A DNA stretch of 64,000 bases, taken from Parietaria judaica (Eukaryota; Streptophyta; Magnoliopsida; Rosales; Urticaceae). Below the pieces are notes generated by a model. That model saw nothing but the letters and a program-made list of their open reading frames with translations, had not been told where the DNA came from and did no database searches. Of this stretch, positions 38,621 to 51,600 are shown in pieces (position 1 is the first letter of the stretch; each line of letters begins with the position of its first letter). Position numbers and translations under genes: made by a program. The stretch spans positions 124,001-188,000 of the forward strand of contig CATOZS010000010.1 in NCBI GenBank assembly GCA_954871525.1, read 5' to 3'.

Positions 38621-40405
38621 AAATTACACATTATGAAGCATTTTGAAGTTCATTTTTTGTTTAAAATATCGTTCAATTAGGGTTTTTTCGCGTAAAATGG
38701 GAAAAAGACTCAGTTTTTTTTTTACCACGCATTAATTGTTGAAACTGGTTTTTAAAGAGCTCCAAAAACTTTTAATGCCAAAACTAACCCAATTACTAGT
38801 AATACCACCCTAATTATGGTCTAGCAATCAAATTTAATCAAGAACATATCGTAAGAAAAACAATTTTTAACACTTTTCGGTAATGATTTTCACCAGTTAA
38901 CCGCTTGATATAGAAACTACGAGATAGTGCGTCGCTATTTAGGGATTAAAATAAGTAAATGTGATAAAATTACACATTATGAAGCATTTTGAAGTTCATG
39001 TTTTGTTTAAAATATCGTTCAATTAGGGTTTTTTTGCGTTAAATGGGAAAAAGACTCAGTTTTTATTTTTACCACGCATTAATTGTTGAAACTGTGTTTT
39101 GAAAGAGCTCCAAAAACTTTTAATGCCAAAACTAACCCAATTACTAGTAATACCACCCTAATTATGGTCTAGCAATCAAATTTAATCAAGAACATATCGT
39201 ATGTGCTTTCGTAAGAAAAACAATTTTTAACACTTTTCGATAATGATTTTCACCAGTTAACCGCTTGATATAGAAACTACGAGATAGTGCTTCGCTATTT
39301 AGGGATTAAAATAAGTAAATGTGATAAAATTACACATTATGAAGCATTTTGAAGTTCATTTTTTGTTTAAAATATCGTTCAATTAGGGTTTTTTCGCGTA
39401 AAATGGGAAAAAGACTCAGTTTTTTTTTTACCACGCATTAATTGTTGAAACTGGTTTTTAAAGAGCTCCAAAAACTTTTAATGCCAAAACTAACCCAATT
39501 GCTAGTAATACCACCCTAATTATGGTCTAGCAATCAAATTTAATCAAGAACATATCGTATGTGCTTTCGTAAGAAAAACAATTTTTAACACTTTTCGGTA
39601 ATGATTTTCACCAGTTAACCGCTTGTTATAGAAACTACGAGATAGTGCTTCGCTATTTAGGGATTAAAATAAGTAAATGTGATAAAATTACACATTATGA
39701 AGCATTTTGAAGTTCATGTTTTGTTTAAAATATCGTTCAATTAGGGTTTTTTCGCATAAAATGGGAAAAAGACTCAGTTTTTTTTTTTTACCACGCATTA
39801 ATTGTTGAAACTGGTTTTTAAAGAGCTCCAAAAACTTTTAATGCCAAAACTAACCCAATTACTAGTAATACCACCCTAATTATGGTCTAGCAATCAAATT
39901 TAATCAAGAACATATCGTATGTGCTTTCGTAAGAAAAACAATTTTTAACATATTTCGGTAATGATTTTCACCAGTTAACCGGTTGATATAGAAACTACGA
40001 GATAGTGCTTCGCTATTTAGGGATTAAAATAATTAAATGTGATAAAATTACACATTATGAAGCATTTTGAAGTTCATGTTTTGTTTAAAATATCGTTCAA
40101 TTAGGGTTTTTTCGCATAAAATGGGAAAAAGACTCAGTTTTTTTTTTTTTACCACGCATTAATTGTTGAAACTGGTTTTTAAACAGCTCCAAAAACTTTT
40201 AATGCCAAAACTAACCCAATTACTAGTAATACCACCCTAATTATGGTCTAGCAATCAAATTTAATCAAGAACATATCGTATGTGCTTTCGTAAGAAACAC
40301 AATTTTTAACACTTTTCGGTAATGATTTTCACCAGTTAACCGCTTGATATAGAAACTACGAGATAGTGCTTCGCTATTTAGGGATTAAAATAAGTAAATG
40401 TGATA
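38621..40405 (+). repeat. Five-monomer HOR, copy 2 (1,785 bp)
   Basis: This repeats the marker order of 36,835-38,620: gcgtcgc, gcgttaaat with TTTTTATTTTT, gctag with cttgttatag, accggttg with aattaaatg (39,973), and aaacagctcc. Here the 12-base deletion is in the first monomer (38,853), not the last. The closing monomer has a new gaaacacaat change shared with a unit near 41,012. Confidence 0.88.
38850..38853 (+). other. 12-base deletion between CGTA repeats, second of two
   Basis: This is identical to the junction at 38,504-38,507, one monomer downstream. Together the two account for a 1,772-base spacing between the accggttg markers where five full monomers would give about 1,796. Confidence 0.92.
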
Positions 40406-43400
40406 AAATTACACATTATGAAGCATTTTGAAGTTCATTTTTTGTTTAAAATATCGTTCAATTAGGGTTTTTTCGCGTAAAATGGGAAAAAGACTCAGTT
40501 TTTTTTTACCACGCATTAATTGTTGAAACTGGATTTTAAAGAGCTCCAAAAACTTTTAATGCCAAAACTAACCCAATTACTAGTAATACCACCCTAATTA
40601 TGGTCTAGCAATCAAATTTAATCAAGAACATATCGTATGTGCTTTCGTAAGAAAAACAATTTTTAACACTTTTCGGTAATGATTTTCACCAGTTAACCGC
40701 TTGATATAGAAACTACGAGATAGTGCGTCGCTATTTAGGGATTAAAATAAGTAAATGTGATAAAATTACACATTATGAAGCATTTTGAAGTTCATGTTTT
40801 GTTTAAAATATTGTTCAATTAGGGTTTTTTCGCGTTAAATGGGAAAAAGACTCAGTTTTTTTTTTTACCACGCATTAATTGTTGAAACTGGGTTTTGAAA
40901 GAGCTCCAAAAACTTTTAATGCCAAAACTAACCCAATTACTAGTAATACCACCCTAATTATGGTCTAGCAATCAAATTTAATCAAGAACATATCGTATGT
41001 GCTTTCGTAAGAAACACAATTTTTAACACTTTTCGGTAATGATTTTCACCAGTTAACCGCTTGATATAGAAACTACGAGATAGTGATTCGCTATTTAGGG
41101 ATTAAAATAAGTAAATGTGATAAAATTACACATTATGAAGCATTTTGAAGTTCATTTTTTGTTTAAAATATCGTTCAATTAGGGTTTTTTCGCGTAAAAT
41201 GGGAAAAAGACTCAGTTTTTTTTTACCACGCATTAATTGTTGAAACTGGATTTTAAAGAGCTCCAAAAACTTTTAATGCCAAAACTAACCCAATTACTAG
41301 TAATACCACCCTAATTATGGTCTAGCAATCAAATTTAATCAAGAACATATCGTATGTGCTTTCGTAAGAAAAACAATTTTTAACACTTTTCGGTAATGAT
41401 TTTCACCAGTTAACCGCTTGATATAGAAACTACGAGATAGTGCGTCGCTATTTAGGGATTAAAATAAGTAAATGTGATAAAATTACACATTATGAAGCAT
41501 TTTGAAGTTCATGTTTTGTTTAAAATATTGTTCAATTAGGGTTTTTTCGCGTTAAATGGGAAAAAGACTCAGTTTTTATTTTTACCACGCATTAATTGTT
41601 GAAACTGGGTTTTGAAAGAGCTCCAAAAACTTTTAATGCCAAAACTAACCCAATTACTAGTAATACCACCCTAATTATGGTCTAGCAATCAAATTTAATC
41701 AAGAACATATCGTATGTGCTTTCGTAGGAAAAACAAATTTTAACACTTTTCGGTAATGATTTTCACCAGTTAACCGCTTGATATAGAAACTACGAGATAG
41801 TGCTTCGCTATTTAGGGATTAAAATAAGTAAATGTGATAAAATTACACATTATTAAGCATTTTGAAGTTCATTTTTTGTTTAAAATATCGTTCAATTAGG
41901 GTTTTTTCGCGTAAAATGGGAAAAAGACTCAGTTTTTTTTTTTACCACGCATTAATTGTTGAAACTGGATTTTAAAAAGCTCCAAAAACTTTTAATGCCA
42001 AAACTAACCCAATTACTAGTAATACCACCCTAATTATGGTCTAGCAATCAAATTTAATCAAGAACATATCGTATGTGCTTTCGTAAGAAAAACAATTTTT
42101 AACACTTTTCGGTAATGATTTTCACCAGTTAACCGCTTGATATAGAAACTACGAGATAGTGCTTCGCTATTTAGGGATTAAAATAAGTAAATGTGATAAA
42201 ATTACACATTATGAAGCATTTTGAAGTTCATTTTTTGTTTAAAATATCGTTCAATTAGGGTTTTTCCGCGTAAAATGGGAAAAAGACTCAGTTTTTTTTT
42301 TACCACGCATTAATTGTTGAAACTGGATTTTAAAAAGCTCCAAAAACTTTTAATGCCAAAACTAACCCAATTACTAGTAATACCACCCTAATTATGGTCT
42401 AGCAATCAAATTTAATCAAGAACATATCGTATGTGCTTTCGTAAGAAAAACAATTTTTAACACTTTTCGGTAATGATTTTCACCAGTTAACCGCTTGATA
42501 TAGAAACTACGAGATAGTGCTTCGCTATTTAGGGATTAAAATAAGTAAATGTGATAAAATTACACATTATGAAGCATTTTGAAGTTCATTTTTTGTTTAA
42601 AATATCGTTCAATTAGGGTTTTTCCGCGTAAAATGGGAAAAAGACTCAGTTTTTTTTTTACCACGCATTAATTGTTGAAACTGGGTTTTGAAAGAGCTCC
42701 AAAAACTTTTAATGCCAAAACTAACCCAATTACTAGTAATACCACCCTAATTATGGTCTAGCAATCAAATTTAATCAAGAACATATCGTATGTGCTTTCG
42801 TAAGAAAAACAATTTTTAACACTTTTCGGTAATGATTTTCACCAGTTAACCGCTTGATATAGAAACTACGAGATAGTGCTTTGCTATTTAGGGATTAAAA
42901 TAAGTAAATGTGATAAAATCACACATTATGAAGAATTTTGAAGTTCATTTTTTGTTTAAAATATCGTTCAATTAGGGTTTTTTCGCGTAAAATGGGAAAA
43001 AGACTCAGTTTTTTTTTACCACGCATTAGTTGTTGAAAATGGATTTTAAAGAGCTCCAAAAACTTTTAATGCCAAAACTAACCCAATTACTAGTAATACC
43101 ACCCTAATTATGGTCTAGCAATCAAATTTAATCAAGAACATATCGTATGTGCTTTCGTAAGAAAAACAATTTTAACACTTTTCGGTAATGATTTTCACCA
43201 GTTAACCGCTTGATATAGAAACTACGAGATAGTGCTTCGCTATTTAGGGATTAAAATAAGTAAATGTGATAAAATTACACATTATGAAGCATTTTGAAGT
43301 TCATTTTTTGTTTAAAATATCGTTCAATTAGTGTTTTTTCGCGTAAAATTGGAAAAAGACTCAGTTTTTTTTTACCACGCATTAATTGTTGAAACTGGTT

Positions 43401-46400
43401 TTTAAAGAGCTCCAAAAACTTTTAATGCCAAACTAACCCAATTACTAGTAATACCACCCTAATTATGGTCAAGCAATCAAATTTAATCAAGAACATATCG
43501 TATGTGCTTTCGTAAGAAAAACAATTTTTAACACTTTTCGGTAATGATTTTCACCAGTTAACCGCTTGATATAGAAACTACGAGATAGTGCGTCGCTATT
43601 TAGGGATTAAAATAAGTAAATGTGATAAAATTACACATTATGAAGCATTTTGAAGTTCATGTTTTGTTTAAAATATCGTTCAATTAGGGTTTTTTCGCGT
43701 TAAATGGGAAAAAGACTCAGTTTTTATTTTTACCACGCATTAATTGTTGAAACTGGGTTTTGAAAGAGCTCCAAAAACTTTTAATGCCAAAACTAACCCA
43801 ATTACTAGTAATACCACCCTAATTATGGTCTAGCAATCAAATTTAATCAAGAACACATCGTATGTGCTTTCGTAAGAAAAACAATTTTTAACACTTTTCG
43901 GTAATGATTTTCACCAGTTAACCGCTTGATATAGAAACTACGAGATAGTGCTTCGCTATTTAGGGATTAAAATAAGTAAATGTGATAAAATTACACATTA
44001 TGAAGCATTTTGAAGTTCATTTTTTGTTTAAAATATCGTTCAATTAGGGTTTTTTCGCGTAAAATGGGAAAAAGACTCAGTTTTTTTTTTTACCACGCAT
44101 TAATTGTTGAAACTGGATTTTAAAGAGCTCCAAAAACTTTTAATGCCAAAACTAGACCAATTACTAGTAATACCACCCTAATTATGGTCTAGCAATCAAA
44201 TTTAATCAAGAACATATCGTATGTGCTTTCGTAAGAAAAATAATTTTTAACACTTTTCGGTAATGATTTTCACCAGTTAACCGCTTGATATAGAAACTAC
44301 GAGATAGTGCGTCGCTATTTAGGGATTAAAATAAGTAAATGTGATAAAATTACACATTATGAAGCATTTTGAAGTTCATGTTTTGTTTAAAATATCGTTC
44401 AATTAGGGTTTTTTCGCGTTAAATGGGAAAAAGACTCAGTTTTTATTTTTACCACGCATTAATTGTTGAAACTGGGTTTTGAAAGAGCTCCAAAAAGTTT
44501 TAATGCCAAAACTAACCCAATTACTAGTAATACCACCCTAATTATGGTCTAGCAATCAAATGTAATCAAGAACACATCGTATGTGCTTTCGTAAGAAAAA
44601 CAATTTTTAACACTTTTCGGTAATGATTTTCACCAGTTAACCGCTTGATATAGAAACTACGAGATAGTGCTTCGCTATTTAGGGATTAAAATAAGTAAAT
44701 GTGATAAAATTACACATTATGAAGCATTTTGAAGTTCATTTTTTGTTTAAAATATCGTTCAATTAGGGTTTTTTCGCGTAAAATGGGAAAAAGACTCAGT
44801 TTTTTTTTTACCACGCATTAATTGTTGAAACTGGATTTTAAAGAGCTCCAAAAACTTTTAATGCCAAAACTAACCCAATTACTAGTAATACCACCCTAAT
44901 TATGGTCTAGCAATCAAATTTAATCAAGAACATATCGTATGTGCTTTCGTAAGAAAAACAATTTTTAACACTTTTCGGTAATGATTTTCACCAGTTAACC
45001 GCTTGATATAGAAACTACGAGATAGTGCTTCGCTATTTAGGGATTAAAATAAGTAAATGTGATAAAATTACACATTATGAAGCATTTTGAAGTTCATTTT
45101 TTGTTTAAAATATCGTTCAATTAGTGTTTTTTCGCGTAAAATTGGAAAAAGACTCAGTTTTTTTTTACCACGCATTAATTGTTGAAACTGGTTTTTAAAG
45201 AGCTCCAAAAACTTTTAATGCCAAACTAACCCAATTACTAGTAATACCACCCTAATTATGGTCTAGCAATCAAATTTAATCAAGAACATATCGTATGTGC
45301 TTTCGTAAGAAAAACAATTTTTAACACTTTTCGGTAATGATTTTCACCAGTTAACCGCTTGATATAGAAACTACGAGATAGTGCGTCGCTATTTAGGGAT
45401 TAAAATAAGTAAATGTGATAAAATTACACATTATGAAGCATTTTGAAGTTCATGTTTTGTTTAAAATATCGTTCAATTAGGGTTTTTTCGCATTAAATGG
45501 GAAAAAGACTCAGTTTTTATTTTTACCACGCATTAATTGTTGAAACTGGGTTTTGAAAGAGCTCCAAAAACTTTTAATGCTAAAACTAACCCAATTACTA
45601 GTAATACAACCCTAATTATGGTCTAGCAATCAAATTTAATCAAGAACACATCGTATGTGCTTTCGTAAGAAAAACAATTTTTAACACTTTTCGGTAATGA
45701 TTTTCACCAGTTAACCGCTTGATATAGAAACTACGAGATAGTGCTTCGCTATTTAGGGATTAAAATAAGTAAATGTGATAAAATTACACATTATGAAGCA
45801 TTTTGAAGTTCATTTTTTGTTTAAAATATCGTTCAATTAGGGTTTTTTCGCGTAAAATGGGAAAAAGACTCAGTTTTTTTTTTTACCACGCATTAATTGT
45901 TGAAACTGGATTTTAAAGAGCTCCAAAAACTTTTAATGCCAAAACTAACCCAATTACTAGTAAAACCACCCTAATTATGGTCTAGCAATCAAATTTAATC
46001 AAGAACATATCGTATGTGCTTTCGTAAGAAAAACAATTTTTAATACTTTTCGGTAATGATTTTCACCAGTTAACCACTTGATATAAAAACTACGAGATAG
46101 TGCGTCGCTATTTAGGGATTAAAATAAGTAAATGTGATAAAATTACACATTATGAAGCATTTTGAAGTTCATGTTTTGTTTAAAATATCGTTCAATTAGG
46201 GTTTTTTCGCGTTAAATGGGAAAAAGACTCAGTTTTTATTTTTACCACGCATTAATAGTTGAAACTGGGTTTTGAAAGAGCTCCAAAAACTTTTAATGCC
46301 AAAACTAACCCAATTACTAGTAATACCACCCTAATTATGGTCTAGCAATCAAATTTAATCAAGAACATATCGTATGTGCTTTCGTAAGAAAAACAATTTT

Positions 46401-48292
46401 TAACACTTTTCGATAATGATTTTCACCAGTTAACCGCTTGATATAGAAACTACGAGATAGTGCTTCGCTATTTAGGGATTAAAATAAGTAAATGTGATAA
46501 AATTACACATTATGAAGCATTTTGAAGTTCATTTTTTGTTTAAAATATCGTTCAATTAGGGTTTTTTCGCGTAAAATGGGAAAAAGACTCAGTTTTTTTT
46601 TTTACCACGCATTAATTGTTGAAACTGGATTTTAAAGAGCTCCAAAAACTTTTAATGCCAAAACTAACCCAATTACTAGTAATACCACCCTAATTATGGT
46701 CTAGCAATCAAATTTAATCAAGAACATATCGTATGTGCTTTCGTAAGAAAAACAATTTTTAACACTTTTCGGTAATGATTTTCACCAGTTAACCGCTTGA
46801 TATAGAAACTACGAGATAGTGCGTCGCTATTTAGGGATTAAAATAAGTAAATGTGATAAAATTACACATTATGAAGCATTTTGAAGTTCATGTTTTGTTT
46901 AAAATATCGTTCAATTAGGGTTTTTTCGCGTTAAATGGGAAAAAGACTCAGTTTTTATTTTTACCACGCATTAATTGTTGAAACTGGGTTTTGAAAGAGC
47001 TCCAAAAACTTTTAATGCCAAAACTAACCCAATTACTAGTAATACCACCCTAATTATGGTCTAGCAATCAAATTTAATCAAGAACATATCGTATGTGCTT
47101 TCGTAAGAAAAACAATTTTTAACACTTTTCGGTAATGATTTTCACCAGTTAACCGCTTGATATAGAAACTACGAGATAGTGCGTCGCTATTTAGGGATTA
47201 AAATAAGTAAATGTGATAAAATTACACATTATGAAGCATTTTGAAGTTCATGTTTTGTTTAAAATATCATTCAATTAGGGTTTTTTCGCGTTAAATGGGA
47301 AAAAGACTCAGTTTTTATTTTTACCACGCATTAATTGTTGAAACTGGGTTTTGAAAGAGCTCCAAAAACTTTTAATGCCAAAACTAACCCAATTACTAGT
47401 AATACCACCCTAATTATGGTCTAGCAATCAAATTTAATCAAGAACATATCGTATGTGCTTTCGTAAGAAAAACAATTTTTAACACTTTTCGGTAATGATT
47501 TTCACCAGTTAACCGCTTGATATAGAAACTACGAGATAGTGCTTCGCTATTTAGGGATTAAAATAAGTAAATGTGATAAAATTACACATTATGAAGCATT
47601 TTGAAGTTCATTTTTTGTTTAAAATATCGTTCAATTAGGGTTTTTTCGCGTAAAATGGGAAAAAGACTCAGTTTTTTTTTTACCACGCATTAATTGTTGA
47701 AACTGGATTTTAAAGAGCTCCAAAAACTTTTAATGCCAAAACTAACCCAATTACTAGTAATACCACCCTAATTATGGTCTAGCAATCAAATTTAATCAAG
47801 AACATATCGTATGTGCTTTCGTAAGAAAAACAATTTTTAACACTTTTCGGTAATGATTTTCACCAGTTAACCGCTTGATATAGAAACTACGAGATAGTGC
47901 TTCGCTATTTAGGGATTAAAATAAGTAAATGTGATAAAATTACACATTATGAAGCATTTTGAAGTTCATTTTTTGTTTAAAATATCGTTCAATTAGTGTT
48001 TTTTCGCGTAAAATTGGAAAAAGACTCAGTTTTTTTTTACCACGCATTAATTGTTGAAACTGGTTTTTAAAGAGCTCCAAAAACTTTTAATGCCAAACTA
48101 ACCCAATTACTAGTAATACCACCCTAATTATGGTCTAGCAATCAAATTTAATCAAGAACATATCGTATGTGCTTTCGTAAGAAAAACAATTTTTAACACT
48201 TTTCGGTAATGATTTTCACCAGTTAACCGCTTGATATAGAAACTACGAGATAGTGCTTCGCTATTTAGGGATTAAAATAAGTAAATGTGATA
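40406..48292 (+). repeat. Mainly dimeric satellite block (T/U alternation, ~718 bp)
   Basis: T monomers have catgttttg, gcgttaaat, gggttttgaaag and usually a TTTTTATTTTT tract. U monomers have cattttttg, gcgtaaaat and ggatttt, and often end in gcgtcgc. The interrupting A of the tract lies at 41,578, 43,726, 44,445, 45,519, 46,238, 46,957 and 47,317. Two-monomer steps (719) dominate, with 1- and 3-monomer steps. A third type V (ttagtgttt, aaattgg, gccaaacta) enters at 43,331, 45,124 and 47,996. Spacings of V are 1,793 and 2,872 (five and eight monomers). Confidence 0.82.
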
Positions 48293-48653
48293 AAATTACA
48301 CATTATGAAGCATTTTGAAGTTCATTTTTTGTTTAAAATATCGTTCAATTAGGGTTTTTTCGCGTTAAATGGGAAAAAGACTCAGTTTTTATTTTTACCA
48401 CGCATTAATTGTTGAAACTGGGTTTTGAAAGAGCTCCAAAAACTTTTAATGCCAAAACTAACCCAATTACTAGTAATACCACCCTAATTATGGTCTAGCA
48501 ATCAAATTTAATCAAGAACATATCGTATGTGCTTTCGTAAGAAAAACAATTTTTAACACTTTTCGGTAATGATTTTCACCAGTTAACCGCTTGATATAGA
48601 AACTACGAGATAGTGCTTCGCTATTTAGGGATACCAAATAAGTAAATGTGATA
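48293..48653 (+). repeat. Chimeric monomer joining dimeric block and 4-mer HOR
   Basis: The left part is T-type (gcgttaaat, TTTTTATTTTT with A at 48,391, gggttttgaaag) and keeps aacactttt near 48,557. The right end has ataccaaata at 48,631, the diagnostic end of R monomers of the 4-mer HOR, which normally have catgttttg and aacattttt. The switch therefore falls between about 48,561 and 48,631. Confidence 0.8.
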
Positions 48654-51600
48654 AAATTACACATTATGAAGCATTTTGAAGTTCATGTTTTGTTTAAAAT
48701 ATCGTTCAATTAGGGTTTTTTCGCGTAAAATGGGAAAAAGACTCAGTTTTTTTTTACCACGCATTAATTGTTGAAACTGGATTTTAAAGAGCTCCAAAAA
48801 CTTTTAATGCCAAAACTAACCCAATTACTAGTAATACCACCCTAATTATGGTCTAGCAATCAAATTTAATCAAGAACATATCGTATGTGCTTTCGTAAGA
48901 AAAACAATTTTTAACATTTTTCGGTAATGATTTTCACCAGTTAACCGCTTGATATAGAAACTACGAGATAGTGCTTCGCTATTTAGGGATTAAAATAAGT
49001 AAATGTGAAAAAATTACACATTATGAAGCATTTTGAAGTTCATTTTTTGTTTAAAATATCGTTCAATTAGGGTTTTTTCGCATAAAATGGGAAAAAGACT
49101 CAGTTTTTTTTTACCACGCATTAATTGTTGAAACTGGATTTTAAAGAGCTCCAAAAACTTTTAATGCCAAAACTAACTCAATTACTAGTAATACCACCCT
49201 AATTATGGTCTAGCAATCAAATTTAATAAAGAACATATCGTATGTGCTTTCGTAAGAAAAACAATTTTTAACACTTTTCGGTAATGATTTTCACCAGTTA
49301 ACCGCTTGATATAGAAACTACGAGATAGTGCTTCGCTATTTAGGGATTAAAATAAGTAAATGTGATAAAATTACACATTATGAAGCATTTTGAAGTTCAT
49401 GTTTTGTTTAAAATATCGTTCAATTAGGGTTTTTTTGCGTAAAATGGGAGAAAGACTCAGTTTTTTTTTTTTACCACGCATTAATTGTTGAAACTGGTTT
49501 TTAAAAAGCTCCAAAAACTTTTAATGCCAAAACTAACCCAATTACTAGTAATACCACCCTAATTATGGTCTAGCAATCAAATTTAATCAAGAAAATATCG
49601 TATGTGCTTTCGTAAGAAAAACAATTTTAACACTTTTCGGTAATGATTTTCACCAGTTAACCGCTTGATATAGAAACTACGAGATAGTGCTTCGCTATTT
49701 AGGGATTAAAATAAGTAAATGTGATAAAATTACACATTATGAAGCATTTTGAAGTTCATGTTTTGTTTAAAATATCGTTCAATTAGGGTTTTTTCGCGTA
49801 AAATGGGAAAAAGACTCAGTTTTTTTTTACCACGCATTAATTGTTGAAACTGGTTTTTAAAGAGCTCCAAAAACTTTTAATGCCAAAACTAACCCAATTA
49901 CTAGTAATACCACCCTAATTATGGTCTAGCAATCAAATTTAATCAAGAACATATCGTATGTGCTTTCGTAAGAAAAACAATTTTTAACATTTTTCGGTAA
50001 TGATTTTCACCAGTTAACCGCTTGATATAGAAACTACGAGATAGTGCTTCGCTATTTAGGGATACCAAATAAGTAAATGTGATAAAATTACACATTATGA
50101 AGCATTTTGAAGTTCATGTTTTGTTTAAAATATCGTTCAATTAGGGTTTTTTCGCGTAAAATGGGAAAAAGACTCAGTTTTTTTTTTACCACGCATTAAT
50201 TGTTGAAACTGGTTTTTAAAGAGCTCCAAAAACTTTTAATGCCAAAACTAACCCAATTACTAGTAATACCACCCTAATTATGGTCTAGCAATCAAATTTA
50301 ATCAAGAACATATCGTATGTGCTTTCGTAAGAAAAACAATTTTTAACATTTTTCGGTAATGATTTTCACCAGTTAACCGCTTGATATAGAAACTACGAGA
50401 TAGTGCTTCGCTATTTAGGGATACCAAATAAGTAAATGTGATAAAATTACACATTATGAAGCATTTTGAAGTTCATGTTTTGTTTAAAATATCGTTCAAT
50501 TAGGGTTTTTTCGCGTAAAATGGGAAAAAGACTCAGTTTTTTTTTACCACGCATTAATTGTTGAAACTGGTTTTTAAAGAGCTCCAAAAACTTTTAATGC
50601 CAAAACTAACCCAATTACTAGTAATACCACCCTAATTATGGTCTAGCAATCAAATTTAATCAAGAACATATCGTATGTGCTTTCGTAAGAAAAACAATTT
50701 TTAACATTTTTCGGTAATGATTTTCACCAGTTAACCGCTTGATATAGAAACTACGAGATAGTGCTTCGCTATTTAGGGATTAAAATAAGTAAATGTGAAA
50801 AAATTACACATTATGAAGCATTTTGAAGTTCATTTTTTGTTTAAAATATCGTTCAATTAGGGTTTTTTCGCATAAAATGGGAAAAAGACTCAGTTTTTTT
50901 TTACCACGCATTAATTGTTGAAACTGGATTTTAAAGAGCTCCAAAAACTTTTAATGCCAAAACTAACTCAATTACTAGTAATACCACCCTAATTATGGTC
51001 TAGCAATCAAATTTAATAAAGAACATATCGTATGTGCTTTCGTAAGAAAAACAATTTTTAACACTTTTCGGTAATGATTTTCACCAGTTAACCGCTTGAT
51101 ATAGAAACTACGAGATAGTGCTTCGCTATTTAGGGATTAAAATAAGTAAATGTGATAAAATTACACATTATGAAGCATTTTGAAGTTCATGTTTTGTTTA
51201 AAATATCGTTCAATTAGGGTTTTTTCGCGTAAAATGGGAGAAAGACTCAGTTTTTTTTTTTACCACGCATTAATTGTTGAAACTGGTTTTTAAAAAGCTC
51301 CAAAAACTTTTAATGCCAAAACTAACCCAATTACTAGTAATACCACCCTAATTATGGTCTAGCAATCAAATTTAATCAAGAAAATATCGTATGTGCTTTC
51401 GTAAGAAAAACAATTTTAACACTTTTCGGTAATGATTTTCACCAGTTAACCGCTTGATATAGAAACTACGAGATAGTGCTTCGCTATTTAGGGATTAAAA
51501 TAAGTAAATGTGATAAAATTACACATTATGAAGCATTTTGAAGTTCATGTTTTGTTTAAAATATCGTTCAATTAGGGTTTTTTCGCGTAAAATGGGAAAA

